NCBI RefSeq assembly: GCF_014196765.1
Contig: NZ_JACIEE010000002.1
Coordinates: 582,428 to 646,427 of the forward strand
Direction of reading: 5' to 3'
Length of the DNA: 64,000 bases
Origin: Mycoplana azooxidifex
GTDB lineage: Bacteria; Pseudomonadota; Alphaproteobacteria; Rhizobiales; Rhizobiaceae
A model generated the notes under the pieces. That model was given only the letters and a program-made list of their open reading frames with translations, was not told the DNA's origin and did not search any database. Both the position numbers and the translations under genes were made by a program. Shown here in pieces: positions 28,863-36,994 of the stretch (within the stretch, counting starts at the first letter, position 1; each line of letters begins with the position of its first letter).

Positions 28863-29699
28863 TCAGAATCCGTCCCTCCGTCGGCTCCGGGCGTCGTCGT
28901 GGCACTTTTCCCGGTAGATGTCGCCCTGCCGGGCTTGCCTGCGCCACGGGCGCGCCTTGTTGAGCGCGATGTCGTAGGCCGGGTCGTCGCGGTCCAGCAC
29001 CGCCGTCACCAGCGCGGGTTGCGGCGATTGCGGGCAGAGCGCCATGCTTTTCCCGTCGGGCCCGATAATGCCGGCCGGTCCGCGGTCTGCGACCTGTGCC
29101 GGCGTCGCCGCGCTGATCCAGATGCAGTTGAGCCCCGCATGCGCCCTGAGCGCGATCTGGAAACGGCCGGGGATGCCGTAGGAGGAGAACAGCACGGCAT
29201 CGACGCCTTGCCGCTCGTAGCCGGAAAACACCTCGAAGAACTGCGATTCGATGCAGATCGCGCAGCCGAACCGGTAGCCGTTGACGTCGAAGGAGATCGC
29301 CTCGGTCCCCGGCGTGTACCAGCCCTGAAGCTCGCTGTTCGAGAGATAGCGCTTGTCGTAGCGCGTCACGAGTTCGCCGGCGTCGGACAGGACGTAGAGG
29401 CTGTTGTGTGGCGGGTAGGGCCCCGAGAGGCGATGCGCACCGCCGACGACTGCGAAGATCCGCAGCCGCCGGCAAAGGGCGGCGATCGCGCGAAGCTCGG
29501 TTTCCTGTGCCTCCCAGTCGAAGGCCGACCACGCCTCGGGATGGCCGATCTGGGCCTTGGCGTATCCGGACAGCGCGCCCTCGCAGAAATGCACCAGCCG
29601 CGCGCCTTCCGCTGCTGCCGCCGCGATCATGCCGCGTATGGCTTCCCCGTTGGCGGCGAGGGAGGCGGAAACGGTGGTCTGTGCTGCGGCAATCTTCAA
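28863..29699 (-). CDS. Carbon-nitrogen hydrolase (nitrilase superfamily)
   Basis: A 278-residue enzyme with the nitrilase-fold Glu-Lys-Cys triad: Glu in FCEGALSGYAKAQIG, Lys in TRYDKRYLSN and Cys in GCAICIESQFFE. It hydrolyses an amide or nitrile; substrate unknown. The start is a TTG (MKIAAAQTTVSAS) because AGGAGG lies 8 nt before it, whereas the upstream ATG has no ribosome site and adds 18 atypical residues. It is convergent with the Asp/Arg-rich protein gene. Confidence 0.9.
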   Translation of the reverse strand: MKIAAAQTTVSASLAANGEAIRGMIAAAAAEGARLVHFCEGALSGYAKAQIGHPEAWSAFDWEAQETELRAIAALCRRLRIFAVVGGAHRLSGPYPPHNSLYVLSDAGELVTRYDKRYLSNSELQGWYTPGTEAISFDVNGYRFGCAICIESQFFEVFSGYERQGVDAVLFSSYGIPGRFQIALRAHAGLNCIWISAATPAQVADRGPAGIIGPDGKSMALCPQSPQPALVTAVLDRDDPAYDIALNKARPWRRQARQGDIYREKCHDDARSRRRDGF

Positions 29700-29801
29700 G
29701 GCGGGCACCTCCTGTCTGTGCGACTCGCATTGTCGATGCGAACGCTGCGACATGAAACCGGAAATTGCGCCGGCGGCCGGGGCAATCGCCTATGAATGAA
29801 G

Positions 29802-29921
29802 CCCCCTCCACACTAGGGGGAGGGCTTAACCCAGTTGCGCGGCCGCGGCTCCATTCGTGTGGACGAGTGCCGCGGGTTTTCTCCCCTCTTGTGGGGGAGA
29901 TGGCCGGCAGGCCAGAGGGGG
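29802..29921 (-). repeat. RIME-type repeat, copy 6, inverted
   Basis: The right hairpin here is degenerate (CCCCCTCCACACTAGGGGGAGGG), while the left part, TTGTGGGGGAGATGGCCGGCA, is intact. It lies between divergent genes. Confidence 0.8.
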
Positions 29922-30051
29922 TCGCGCCGCATGCGATTGCCCTGTGTCGGTGCCCCGCCCGGGACTGCCTGCCGTTGACGGCCGTCGGCGTTCCGCGCTA
30001 GCCCAATACGGGGGCCTTGCGGTCGCCATGGGGCGTTCGGGAGCGAGAGGC

Positions 30052-31014
30052 ATGACGAAACGGGAAAGCTTGAAGGCGCGTCTGCGGCAGGCCGAGGCCT
30101 TGCGCGAGGAGGGGTGCTTCGATGCCGCGCTCGCGATTCTCGACGCGATCGCCGCCGACCCGGAGAACGGCGTGCTCGGCCCGGCAACCGTGCTCGGCCT
30201 GCCGCGGCCGTTGCACTCGGCCTTCCTCAAGGTGGCCAAGCGCCGGGGAGACCCGATCGCCCGCATCGGCTATCAGTACACGCTCGTTCCGCCGCCCGGC
30301 CTGCTTGCACCGTTCGGCCGCTTCTCCGCCGCAGAGCGCCGCGCGATCGCCGATGCCGGCCGAAAGCCCGTCCCGCATGTGCTGCACCAGGTCTGGATCG
30401 GAACGGCCGCCCTGCCGGAGGCCACCGCCGCCTGGGCCGACCATGCCGCGCGGCACGGCTATGAATACCGTCTCTGGCGCGAGGCCGATCTCGGTGCGCT
30501 GGGCATCGACGGCCATCCGGTCTTCCGCACGATGCTTGCGACCGGCGACCTGCCGGGCGCAGTCGACGTCGCCCGCTACCTGATCCTTCAACGCTTCGGC
30601 GGCATCTATCTCGATTGCGACTGGTATCCCGCCCGCCGCGATGTCGCCTTCGACGCGGTCCTGCCGCTCACCGGGCTCTCGGTGCTGGCGGAGGATATCC
30701 CGCGCGACACCGGCTCCGGCAGCCTGCTTCTGGCCAATTCCTTCATCGCGGCCCCGGCAGGCCATCCCGTCTTCGGCCGCATCCTCGAAGCCCTTCCGCA
30801 GGCCGCAGCCGCCCTTCCGGGCGCGCCGGCCTGGTGGTCCACCGGCCCGCTGCTCTTCACCGTCGTCTGCCGCGGCGGCGCCGTCACGATCGCCGACGCC
30901 GCCCTCGTCGCCGGCACGCTCCCTCGCCGCGCACCGATCGAGGACGTCCTTGCGCTGTGCGACGAGGCCGAGCGCGAGGACGGCGGCCTGCTGGTCGCCT
31001 GGAAGCCCTGGTAG
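30052..31014 (+). CDS. DXD-motif glycosyltransferase (capsular/OCH1-like)
   Basis: A 320-residue protein. Residues about 105-230 match the Gly_transf_sug/OCH1 fold: PHVLHQVWIGTAALPE, then YEYRLWREADL, DLPGAVDVARYLILQRFGGIYLDCD with the DXD metal/nucleotide-sugar motif, and a late GPLLFT. The N-terminal 90 residues are helical and unlike the family. The acceptor is unknown. Soluble, probably peripheral to the inner membrane. The ATG after GGGAGCGAGAG is used; an ATG at 30028 is possible. Confidence 0.88.
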   Translation: MTKRESLKARLRQAEALREEGCFDAALAILDAIAADPENGVLGPATVLGLPRPLHSAFLKVAKRRGDPIARIGYQYTLVPPPGLLAPFGRFSAAERRAIADAGRKPVPHVLHQVWIGTAALPEATAAWADHAARHGYEYRLWREADLGALGIDGHPVFRTMLATGDLPGAVDVARYLILQRFGGIYLDCDWYPARRDVAFDAVLPLTGLSVLAEDIPRDTGSGSLLLANSFIAAPAGHPVFGRILEALPQAAAALPGAPAWWSTGPLLFTVVCRGGAVTIADAALVAGTLPRRAPIEDVLALCDEAEREDGGLLVAWKPW

Positions 31015-31065
31015 GAGGCGCGGCGCTCAACCTCGGGCAGCGTTCATCCCGCCCTTGCCGCTTGC

Positions 31066-31200
31066 TCCCTCTTCTCCCCAGCGGGGAGAAGGTGGCGCGA
31101 AGCGCCGGATGAGGGGGCTTCCCGCAGGCGGTTGCGTTCGCGGCAACCCCCTCATCGCCTCGCTGTTGCTCGGCACTTCTCCCCGATGGGGAGAAGAGGG
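31066..31200. repeat. Second palindromic repeat family (CTTCTCCCC type)
   Basis: Two hairpins, CTTCTCCCCAGCGGGGAGAAG and CTTCTCCCCGATGGGGAGAAG with one-base variations, flank GGATGAGGGGG and CCCCCTCATC arms that also pair. It differs from the RIME family. A related piece lies inside the terminase gene at 62877-62926. Confidence 0.7.
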
Positions 31201-31320
31201 AGTGCGCGGGACCGCGTGCGGGGAGAGGGGGGCGCGAAACGACTCGGCTTGCCACTTCAGGTGGATCCGGCATATTGCGATCATTTTGGTGAAGTGTGCC
31301 ACCATGGAGGCAAGCTACCT

Positions 31321-31404
31321 ATGAATGAGCCCAAAACAGAACTGATCACCGGAAAAACCACTCTCACTTTGGGTGACGACTTGAGCCTTGTCGGCCCCGG
31401 GTGA
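31321..31404 (+). other. N-terminal fragment of a split YcxB-like gene
   Basis: A 27-codon frame beginning MNEPKTELITGKTTLTLGDD, with GGAGG 11 nt upstream, ends at TGA 31402-31404. Its sequence looks like the opening strand of YcxB-type proteins. The next frame (-1) starts with a GTG inside this stop codon. Either one base was lost or gained in GGCCCCGGG, or two tiny coupled genes exist. Confidence 0.45.
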
Positions 31405-31847
31405 TCACGGTTCTAGCGCTGTTGCTTTTAATGCAGGTCGCTTTCTGTGTCTTTTATTATTCTGTCAGTGGCATTGCGCCGATTTGGAGCGATCCGGGCC
31501 AAGCAGTCTACCTGACGCTTCGCGACGGAGGGTGGCAGATGCTACCACTTCTAGCCATCATCGCCTTATCGATACCGCTCCTCAGTGCTATGCGATTCAT
31601 GAGGCTTCCCGTGCAAAACAAGATTGTCTCCTACACAGCGGATCAGACTGGAATCGAGATATCAGACGCGACGGGCGTGTCGCTGCAAACACCTTGGTCC
31701 GCGGTAAAACGGGCCAACAGAACCCAGAGACATCTGGTTATGAACATGCAAGCCGGTGGCAAGTATTTCGCACCGTGGCGGGCTTTTTCTCCGGCAGACG
31801 CCGAAAGGCTATGGAGCCTTGTCCAGTTAAAAACACGAACACGTTAG
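31401..31847 (+). CDS. YcxB-like membrane protein, probably frameshifted
   Basis: A 148-residue frame opening with GTG (overlapping the stop of the upstream 27-codon frame). It has two membrane helices (about 3-25 and 47-63) and a C-terminal YcxB-like domain: YTADQTGIEISDATGVSLQTPWSAVKR without a full run, then YFAPWRAFSPADAERLW. In complete YcxB proteins the helices follow a short cytoplasmic N-terminus, supplied here by the upstream fragment. GC is lower than in flanking genes, suggesting acquisition or decay. Confidence 0.6.
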   Translation: MITVLALLLLMQVAFCVFYYSVSGIAPIWSDPGQAVYLTLRDGGWQMLPLLAIIALSIPLLSAMRFMRLPVQNKIVSYTADQTGIEISDATGVSLQTPWSAVKRANRTQRHLVMNMQAGGKYFAPWRAFSPADAERLWSLVQLKTRTR

Positions 31848-32040
31848 CGGCCAACCGCACGCAAATCTTATCACTTCCAGAAGAGCCCCTTCTTTCGAAT
31901 TTGGGTGAACGGCTGGCTGCTATGCGTTCCCGAAAGCCGCCGGATGTGCCGCGCGACGCCGTGCTTCTCCCACGGCGAAAATGGTTGCCGGCAGTCGCGG
32001 GCTCTTCCTCCCCGTGGCCGCCACCACCCGCGCTTCGAGA

Positions 32041-33018
32041 TCACTGCACCAACGCACACGCCGCCTCGTCGCGGAGCACGTCGATGCAGTCGGGCGAGCG
32101 GCGGAAGTCGTCGTAGTAGAGCGTCCATTGGCCGTCGCCGGCGGCGCGGTAGGGGCCGAACTTGAAATACTGGTTCTCGCCCAGGCCCTGGTCCTTGTGG
32201 CCGATGAAGCCCTTGGCGGTGACGATCCACCGGCCGTTGGCGAAGAGCTCGACATGCCCGTCCCCGTCCGGGCCGGGATGCGAATAGATGGCGAAGTCGA
32301 TCCAGCCGGAATCGGGCGCAGGCAGCGGGTTTCCACGGCTGGTCAGGGTCAGCTTGTCGGTGCAGCTGGGAAAGATGCCGCCGTCGTCCTTGGCCCGCCA
32401 TTGCGCGTCGTGGGCGATGAGCGAGCGCATCTGGTTGGCCTCCGGGCGCAGCCAGACCGGCGCCTGCCCGGCCGGGCAGGTGGAAACGCCGCCCTCCGAG
32501 GCAGCCTCCGTGCTTGGCTGGTAGTTGCTCTCGATCGTGGCGAACAGCCGGCCGTTGTCGAGCCTGAGCGCCAGGAACGGGCTGAAGTCGCCCTCGGCAT
32601 CCGGGCCGATCTCGCGCTTCCACTGCGCGATCAGGTAGCGGTGGTCGTCCTGTGGGACCGGATCGCCGAACTTCACCGCAAAGCCGAACCAGACGCCCTG
32701 GTCATAGGGCACCCGCAGCGCCGTCTCTTCCCAGATCTCGGCCCTTTCGCTGCAACCCTCGCTGTCGGGCTTGCAGTGCGGGCGGACGCTGAGCTCCAGC
32801 GCACCGGTGCCGACCTTCTTCACCGCGCTCTGGAAGACCGCGGTTCCCGCCTTCTGCTCGGCGTTCTCGCGATAGTAGAGCCCGCCGGTCTCGGCAAAGC
32901 CGGTGCCGTCGAAGCCGTCATGCAGCTTGCGCGAGGCCCCGTCTTCGGCTGTGGCGGGAAGGGCCGCGCCAAGAAGGGCGACAACGGCAAGGAGGCGGCG
33001 GATAAGGGACAGGGTCAT
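32041..33018 (-). CDS. Secreted polysaccharide lyase, heparin-lyase-like (copy A)
   Basis: A 325-residue protein with a signal peptide (cleavage after ATAEDG region, about 25) and a single beta-jelly-roll lyase domain: SERAEIWEE, WFGFAVKFGDPVPQDDHRYLIAQWKRE, FLALRLDNGRLFA, GWIDFAIYSHPGPDG and NQYFKFGPYR. The pattern matches the Polysacc_lyase/heparin lyase I family, which cleaves uronic-acid-containing chains by beta-elimination. A clear paralogue lies at 49878. It is divergent from the first GT4 gene across a 220-bp promoter region. Confidence 0.88.
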   Translation of the reverse strand: MTLSLIRRLLAVVALLGAALPATAEDGASRKLHDGFDGTGFAETGGLYYRENAEQKAGTAVFQSAVKKVGTGALELSVRPHCKPDSEGCSERAEIWEETALRVPYDQGVWFGFAVKFGDPVPQDDHRYLIAQWKREIGPDAEGDFSPFLALRLDNGRLFATIESNYQPSTEAASEGGVSTCPAGQAPVWLRPEANQMRSLIAHDAQWRAKDDGGIFPSCTDKLTLTSRGNPLPAPDSGWIDFAIYSHPGPDGDGHVELFANGRWIVTAKGFIGHKDQGLGENQYFKFGPYRAAGDGQWTLYYDDFRRSPDCIDVLRDEAACALVQ

Positions 33019-33238
33019 GGCGGGCTCTCTGACAGGGCGCAAGGCGACGGTCGGATCGGGATTGCAATTGGTTGCGTGTCCGGGCGTCCGGGTGGCCCGG
33101 ACAGGAATAACTAGCGCATAAATTGCTTGCAGCCTATCAAATTTGCGAGAGGATCGTTTCCGGATTTCAAGACGTTAGCCGACCCGCGGCCGGCAGGACG
33201 GCTTCCCTTTGGCAATCAATGGCTCTAAACCATCGGAC

Positions 33239-34336
33239 ATGAAGATCGCCTTCTATTCGCCGCTGAAATCGCCGGACCATCCCGTCCCCTCGGGGGACCG
33301 GCTGATGGCGCGGCTTTTGATCGATGCGCTGGCGCGGGCGGGGCACGAGGTCGCGGTCGCCTCGCATCTGCGCAGCTTCACCGCCGGCCCGGACGGCGAG
33401 GGGAGAGCGGCGATCGAGCAGGCGGCCGGCGCGGAGGTCGAGCGGCTGTCTGCGCTCTGGCAGGCGGCGGGCGGGGCGCCCGATGCCTGGTTCTGCTACC
33501 ATCCCTATTACAAGGCGCCCGACCTGATCGGCCCGGAACTCGCCCGCCGCTTCGGGCTCGCCTACGTGACCGCCGAAGCCTCCTATTCGAACCGCCGCAA
33601 CCAGGGCCTGTGGGCGGAAAACCAGCAGCGGCTGGCGCAGACGATCGGCCAGGCTGCGGTCAACATCTGCCTGACCCGCCGCGACCGCGACGGCCTCGCA
33701 GCCGCCATCCCGGACGGGCGCTACGCCCTGCTGCAGCCGTTCATCGATCCGTCGCCCTTCGTGGCCGCCGATCCCGCCCCGAAGCGGCATGCGCTCGTCG
33801 CCGTCGCGATGATGCGGCCCGGCGACAAGATGGAGAGCTATCGCATGCTGGCGGCGGCCCTTGCCCGCCTGCGGCACCTGCCATGGACGCTCGCGGTCGC
33901 AGGCGACGGCGCGTTGCGCGGCGAGGTGGAGGCGCTGTTTTCGGCGATGGAAGGCGGGCGGATCGCCTGGCACGGCGAGCGCGGCACAGCCGAGATCGCA
34001 GCTATCCTCGGCGCATCCGCCGTCTATGCCTGGCCCGGCACCGGCGAGGCCTATGGGCTCGCCTATCTGGAGGCGCAGGCGGCCGGCCTGCCGGTCGTCG
34101 CCCAAGCGACAGCCGGCGTGCCGGAGGTGGTCCGCCACGGCGTCACCGGGCTGCTCACGCCGCCGGGCGACGTGGACGCCTATGCCGCAGCGCTGGAACG
34201 GATGCTGACGGACGATGCGATGCGGCAGGACATGGCCGTTGCCGCGCGTCGTTTCGTTATCGAGGAATGCTCGCTCGAGCGCGCCGCGCGCCGCCTCGAC
34301 GAGATTCTGCGCCGATACGTGAGGGGACGCCCATGA
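33239..34336 (+). CDS. GT4-family glycosyltransferase
   Basis: A 365-residue GT-B enzyme. The N-terminal Rossmann half begins MKIAFYSPLKSPDHPVPSGD; the C-terminal half has VAGDGALRGEVEAL and the GT4 motif GEAYGLAYLEAQAAGLPVV (Glu-x7-Glu), then TGLLTPPGD. It transfers a sugar from a nucleotide donor to a glycan acceptor. The ATG at 33239 is used; a TTG 30 nt upstream is possible. It overlaps the deacetylase gene by 4 bp, so the two form an operon. Confidence 0.92.
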   Translation: MKIAFYSPLKSPDHPVPSGDRLMARLLIDALARAGHEVAVASHLRSFTAGPDGEGRAAIEQAAGAEVERLSALWQAAGGAPDAWFCYHPYYKAPDLIGPELARRFGLAYVTAEASYSNRRNQGLWAENQQRLAQTIGQAAVNICLTRRDRDGLAAAIPDGRYALLQPFIDPSPFVAADPAPKRHALVAVAMMRPGDKMESYRMLAAALARLRHLPWTLAVAGDGALRGEVEALFSAMEGGRIAWHGERGTAEIAAILGASAVYAWPGTGEAYGLAYLEAQAAGLPVVAQATAGVPEVVRHGVTGLLTPPGDVDAYAAALERMLTDDAMRQDMAVAARRFVIEECSLERAARRLDEILRRYVRGRP

Positions 34337-34377
34337 CAGGCGCAGAGATGACAGACGCAGAGATGACAGACGCCGAA
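34333..34377 (+). repeat. Three 15-bp units at a gene start
   Basis: Units ATGACAGGCGCAGAG, ATGACAGACGCAGAG and ATGACAGACGCCGAA. Each begins with an in-frame ATG, so the deacetylase has three equivalent potential start codons. Confidence 0.85.
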
Positions 34378-35103
34378 TGGGCGCCGCTGACCGACGAGCT
34401 GGATGCCTGGGCGCGCACCGGGCGGGTCGTGCGCTTCTGGCTTCGCGACGACGACGCGGTGGAGCCGACGGAGGCGCTCGAGCGCCTGCTGGCCCTGTCG
34501 GCAAGCCATGCCGTGCCGGTGGCGCTTGCGGTCATCCCCGCCTTCACCGGCGCGGCGCTCGCCCGCAGGCTCGCGGCAGCACCCGATGCCGAGGTCGCCG
34601 TGCACGGCTGGTCGCACGAGAATTTCGCGCCGCCGGGGCAGAAGAAACAGGAACTCGGCGCCCATCGCCCGGCCGGGGTCGTGCTGTCCTCGCTGCAGCG
34701 TGGCGTCTCGAACCTGGCGCAACTCTTTGGGCCCCGCTTCGTGCCGGTGCTGGTGCCGCCGTGGAACCGCATCGATCCGGCGCTCGTACCCCGTCTCGGC
34801 GGCATTGGCTTTCGCGCGCTGTCGGTCTTCGGCCCTGAGAGGAACCTCGGGATCGCGTCGGTCAACACCCATGTCGATGTGATCGACTGGCACGGCACGC
34901 GCGGCGGCCGGGACACGGGACTTCTCGTGGGCGAAATGGTGGCGCGCCTGAAGGCCATCGAAAGCGGCGAGGGGACGCTCGGCCTCCTGACCCATCACCT
35001 CGTCCATGACGAAGCCGTCTGGCGCTTTCTGCAGGAACTGTTCGAAAGGACGGCCCGGCATCCGGCCTGCCGGTGGGTTCGGCTCTCGGAGCTTGTCGGA
35101 TAG
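34333..35103 (+). CDS. NodB-like polysaccharide deacetylase
   Basis: A 256-residue protein. It keeps the NodB metal motifs: RDDDA (Asp39-41) and HGWSH (His91, His95), then PPWNR and a late LLTHHLVHD. Family members deacetylate N-acetylated glycans; the lack of a signal peptide suggests cytoplasmic action on a lipid-linked or precursor glycan. The gene starts inside the stop of the GT4 gene (ATGA). Three tandem ATG-bearing repeats leave the exact start open (34333, 34348 or 34363). Confidence 0.85.
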   Translation: MTGAEMTDAEMTDAEWAPLTDELDAWARTGRVVRFWLRDDDAVEPTEALERLLALSASHAVPVALAVIPAFTGAALARRLAAAPDAEVAVHGWSHENFAPPGQKKQELGAHRPAGVVLSSLQRGVSNLAQLFGPRFVPVLVPPWNRIDPALVPRLGGIGFRALSVFGPERNLGIASVNTHVDVIDWHGTRGGRDTGLLVGEMVARLKAIESGEGTLGLLTHHLVHDEAVWRFLQELFERTARHPACRWVRLSELVG

Positions 35104-35131
35104 CGCGGGCGCCTCGCGGCAAACGTGACGT

Positions 35132-36049
35132 TTACGCGTCGATGGCGACCAGTTCCACCACCTGCCCGTCGCGGGCCGAATAGGCGTTCGGGAATTCGGC
35201 GGCGGCCTGCCTGTCGATCTCCTGCAGCTCCGCGTCGGTGCGCCAGGGGGCGTGGTGCATGAAGGCGACGGCCTTTGCGTTGGCGGCCCGGGCGAGGCGG
35301 ACGGCTTGCTGCCAGGTGGAGTGGCCGTAGCCCTTGAACGTCTCCATTTCCGCATCGACGTAGCAGGCGTCGTAGATGAAGAGATCGGCGTCCTTGATCA
35401 GCTTCAGCACTTCGGCGTCGAGGACGCCCGGCTCGTGCTCGGTGTCGGTGATTACCGCCACCGCCCGGCCGCCCCATTCGACCCGGTAGCCGATTGCGCC
35501 GCCCGGATGGTTCAGGTTGCCGGTATGGACCTTGACGTCCTTGCGCGGCTCCAGCACGTCGCCGGCGTGGAAGTCGCCGTAGTTCAGGTGCGCGCGGCAC
35601 ACCTTCGGACCGACGGGGAACCACGGCGGGCTCATGAATTCCTGCACCATCTGGCAGGTGGACATCTGGCCGGCGAGGTGCCCGGACCAGATCTTGACGT
35701 CGCAATCGGGATTGTAGAGCGGCTTGAAATAGGGAAGCCCGATGATGTGGTCGTAGTGACAGTGGCTGAAGAACAGGTCGACCTTCTTCGTCCCTTCGGC
35801 CTTCATCGCGAAGCCCGCGGGCGTGATGCCGGAGCCGGCGTCGAACAGCAGCACCTCGTCGCCGCAGCGCATCTCGATGCAGACCGTGTTGCCGCCGTAG
35901 CGGCTGAACTCTTCGCCAGAGACCGGAATGCTACCGCGCGTGCCCCAGAACTTGACCGTCAGCACGCCCTTTGCGCCGTTGCTCTGCCTGAGCCGGCGGG
36001 GCCCTGCGGTCTTGTGGTTCGAATGCGGCGGCCTTCCAATCATGTTCAT
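35132..36049 (-). CDS. MBL-fold metallo-hydrolase
   Basis: A 305-residue metallo-beta-lactamase-fold enzyme. Core motifs: GTRGSIPVSG near the start, SHCHYDH (His96, His98, Asp100, His101), a later His in NHPGGAIGYR, and an ITDTEH Asp-His pair. It resembles the phosphodiesterase/RNase Z-like branch that cleaves cyclic nucleotides or RNA rather than beta-lactams, but the substrate is not fixed. Residues 1-30 are a basic extension. It lies between the deacetylase and the cyclic-nucleotide-binding gene, which makes a cyclic-nucleotide phosphodiesterase role possible. Confidence 0.88.
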   Translation of the reverse strand: MNMIGRPPHSNHKTAGPRRLRQSNGAKGVLTVKFWGTRGSIPVSGEEFSRYGGNTVCIEMRCGDEVLLFDAGSGITPAGFAMKAEGTKKVDLFFSHCHYDHIIGLPYFKPLYNPDCDVKIWSGHLAGQMSTCQMVQEFMSPPWFPVGPKVCRAHLNYGDFHAGDVLEPRKDVKVHTGNLNHPGGAIGYRVEWGGRAVAVITDTEHEPGVLDAEVLKLIKDADLFIYDACYVDAEMETFKGYGHSTWQQAVRLARAANAKAVAFMHHAPWRTDAELQEIDRQAAAEFPNAYSARDGQVVELVAIDA

Positions 36050-36482
36050 GTCTGCCTGACCTCTTCCAGTTCGCCCGGCAAGGCGAAAGTCCTAGAGTGT
36101 CGGATGCTCGACCCGGTCGTTGGCGCCTCGATCTTCTTCGCACCTGACACTGTATCATATAGGGTGTCGGAAGGAAGTTTTTGACCCCGCGCAAACTGGG
36201 ACCGGAAAATCGGGTTCATTCGAGCATTCGTCGCACTAACCTTCCATAGTTTCCGCTTGCACCCGAGGTACGCTTGGTCTCTCAAGCCTAGCGAATATGA
36301 AACTGTTTTGCGAGGACGAAGTTGCCACGCGGGATTTATGCCTTCCCGGGGCCGAGACCGCACGTCCCGCGCGCCATTCTCCTGCCTCCCGCTGAAACGT
36401 CCGGCAGTGGAAAACGTTCCCGACCTGCCGGAGCGCCGGCAGCGCCCGGTTTTTGCAGGCTGAAGAAGGGCGGGGAATGCGC
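36050..36482. other. 433-bp region between MBL and CNB genes
   Basis: Non-coding and AT-richer in 36120-36310. It has a broken inverted repeat (GACAC near 36145 with GTGTC near 36164) around TATCATATAG, which suits a promoter for the MBL gene. It also carries a hairpin at 36425. No gene is supported. Confidence 0.45.
36425..36442 (-). terminator. Hairpin downstream of the CNB gene
   Basis: A perfect 7-bp stem CTGCCGG / CCGGCAG with a 4-nt loop, 40 bp past the stop of the leftward CNB gene; a TTTT follows 8 nt beyond it on that strand. A plausible terminator for the ABC-CNB transcript. Confidence 0.4.
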
Positions 36483-36944
36483 TCAGTCGGACTTCCTTGC
36501 GCGGGATCGTTCGTCGGTGAGTTCCATCGTCGTGCGGCTCAGGCGGCTTGCGAGTTCCCGCATGATCTCGATGGTCATCTCGGGGAAATCCGTCAGGAGC
36601 TTCAGGAAGTGCTCCTTGCTGATGCGCAGGGCTTCGAGGTTGGTGCTGGCCTTGACGGTGGCCGTACGCGAGACGTCGCACAGGATCGCGATCTCGCCGA
36701 CGATGGAGTTGTTCTCCACCTCGGCGACCTTGATCTGCCCGCCGGGCGCCTCCACCAGGATGTCGGCGCGGCCGGTGAGGATGACATAGGCGGCATCGCC
36801 GTTGTCGCCCTGCCGGAACAGGATCTCGCCGGCGGCATAGTGCACCCTGTCCGAGGTGAAGGCGAGAAGCTTCAGCTTCGTCGGGTCCACGCCGGAAAAC
36901 AGCGGCACCCGCCGCAACATCTGTACCTCGTCTTTCAAAAGCAT
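36483..36944 (-). CDS. Cyclic-nucleotide-binding domain protein
   Basis: A 153-residue protein that is almost entirely one CNB domain (about 8-130): PLFSGVDPTKLKLLAF, then a phosphate-binding cassette VGEIAILCDVSRTATV with the Glu and Arg that hold the cyclic phosphate. There is no helix-turn-helix, so it is not a Crp-type DNA-binding protein. It lies 50 bp downstream of the degenerate ABC gene on the same strand and may regulate it as a separate subunit. Two nucleotide cyclases lie within 20 kb. Confidence 0.92.
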   Translation of the reverse strand: MLLKDEVQMLRRVPLFSGVDPTKLKLLAFTSDRVHYAAGEILFRQGDNGDAAYVILTGRADILVEAPGGQIKVAEVENNSIVGEIAILCDVSRTATVKASTNLEALRISKEHFLKLLTDFPEMTIEIMRELASRLSRTTMELTDERSRARKSD

Positions 36945-36994
36945 CGTCTTCGTCCGTCCCCTCGGTCGTCTGGCAGTTTAGCCATATTATGACA

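Noticed and set aside
36483..36944. CNB protein as a Crp/Fnr regulator
   Set aside because: There is no C-terminal helix-turn-helix; the protein ends after the CNB domain.
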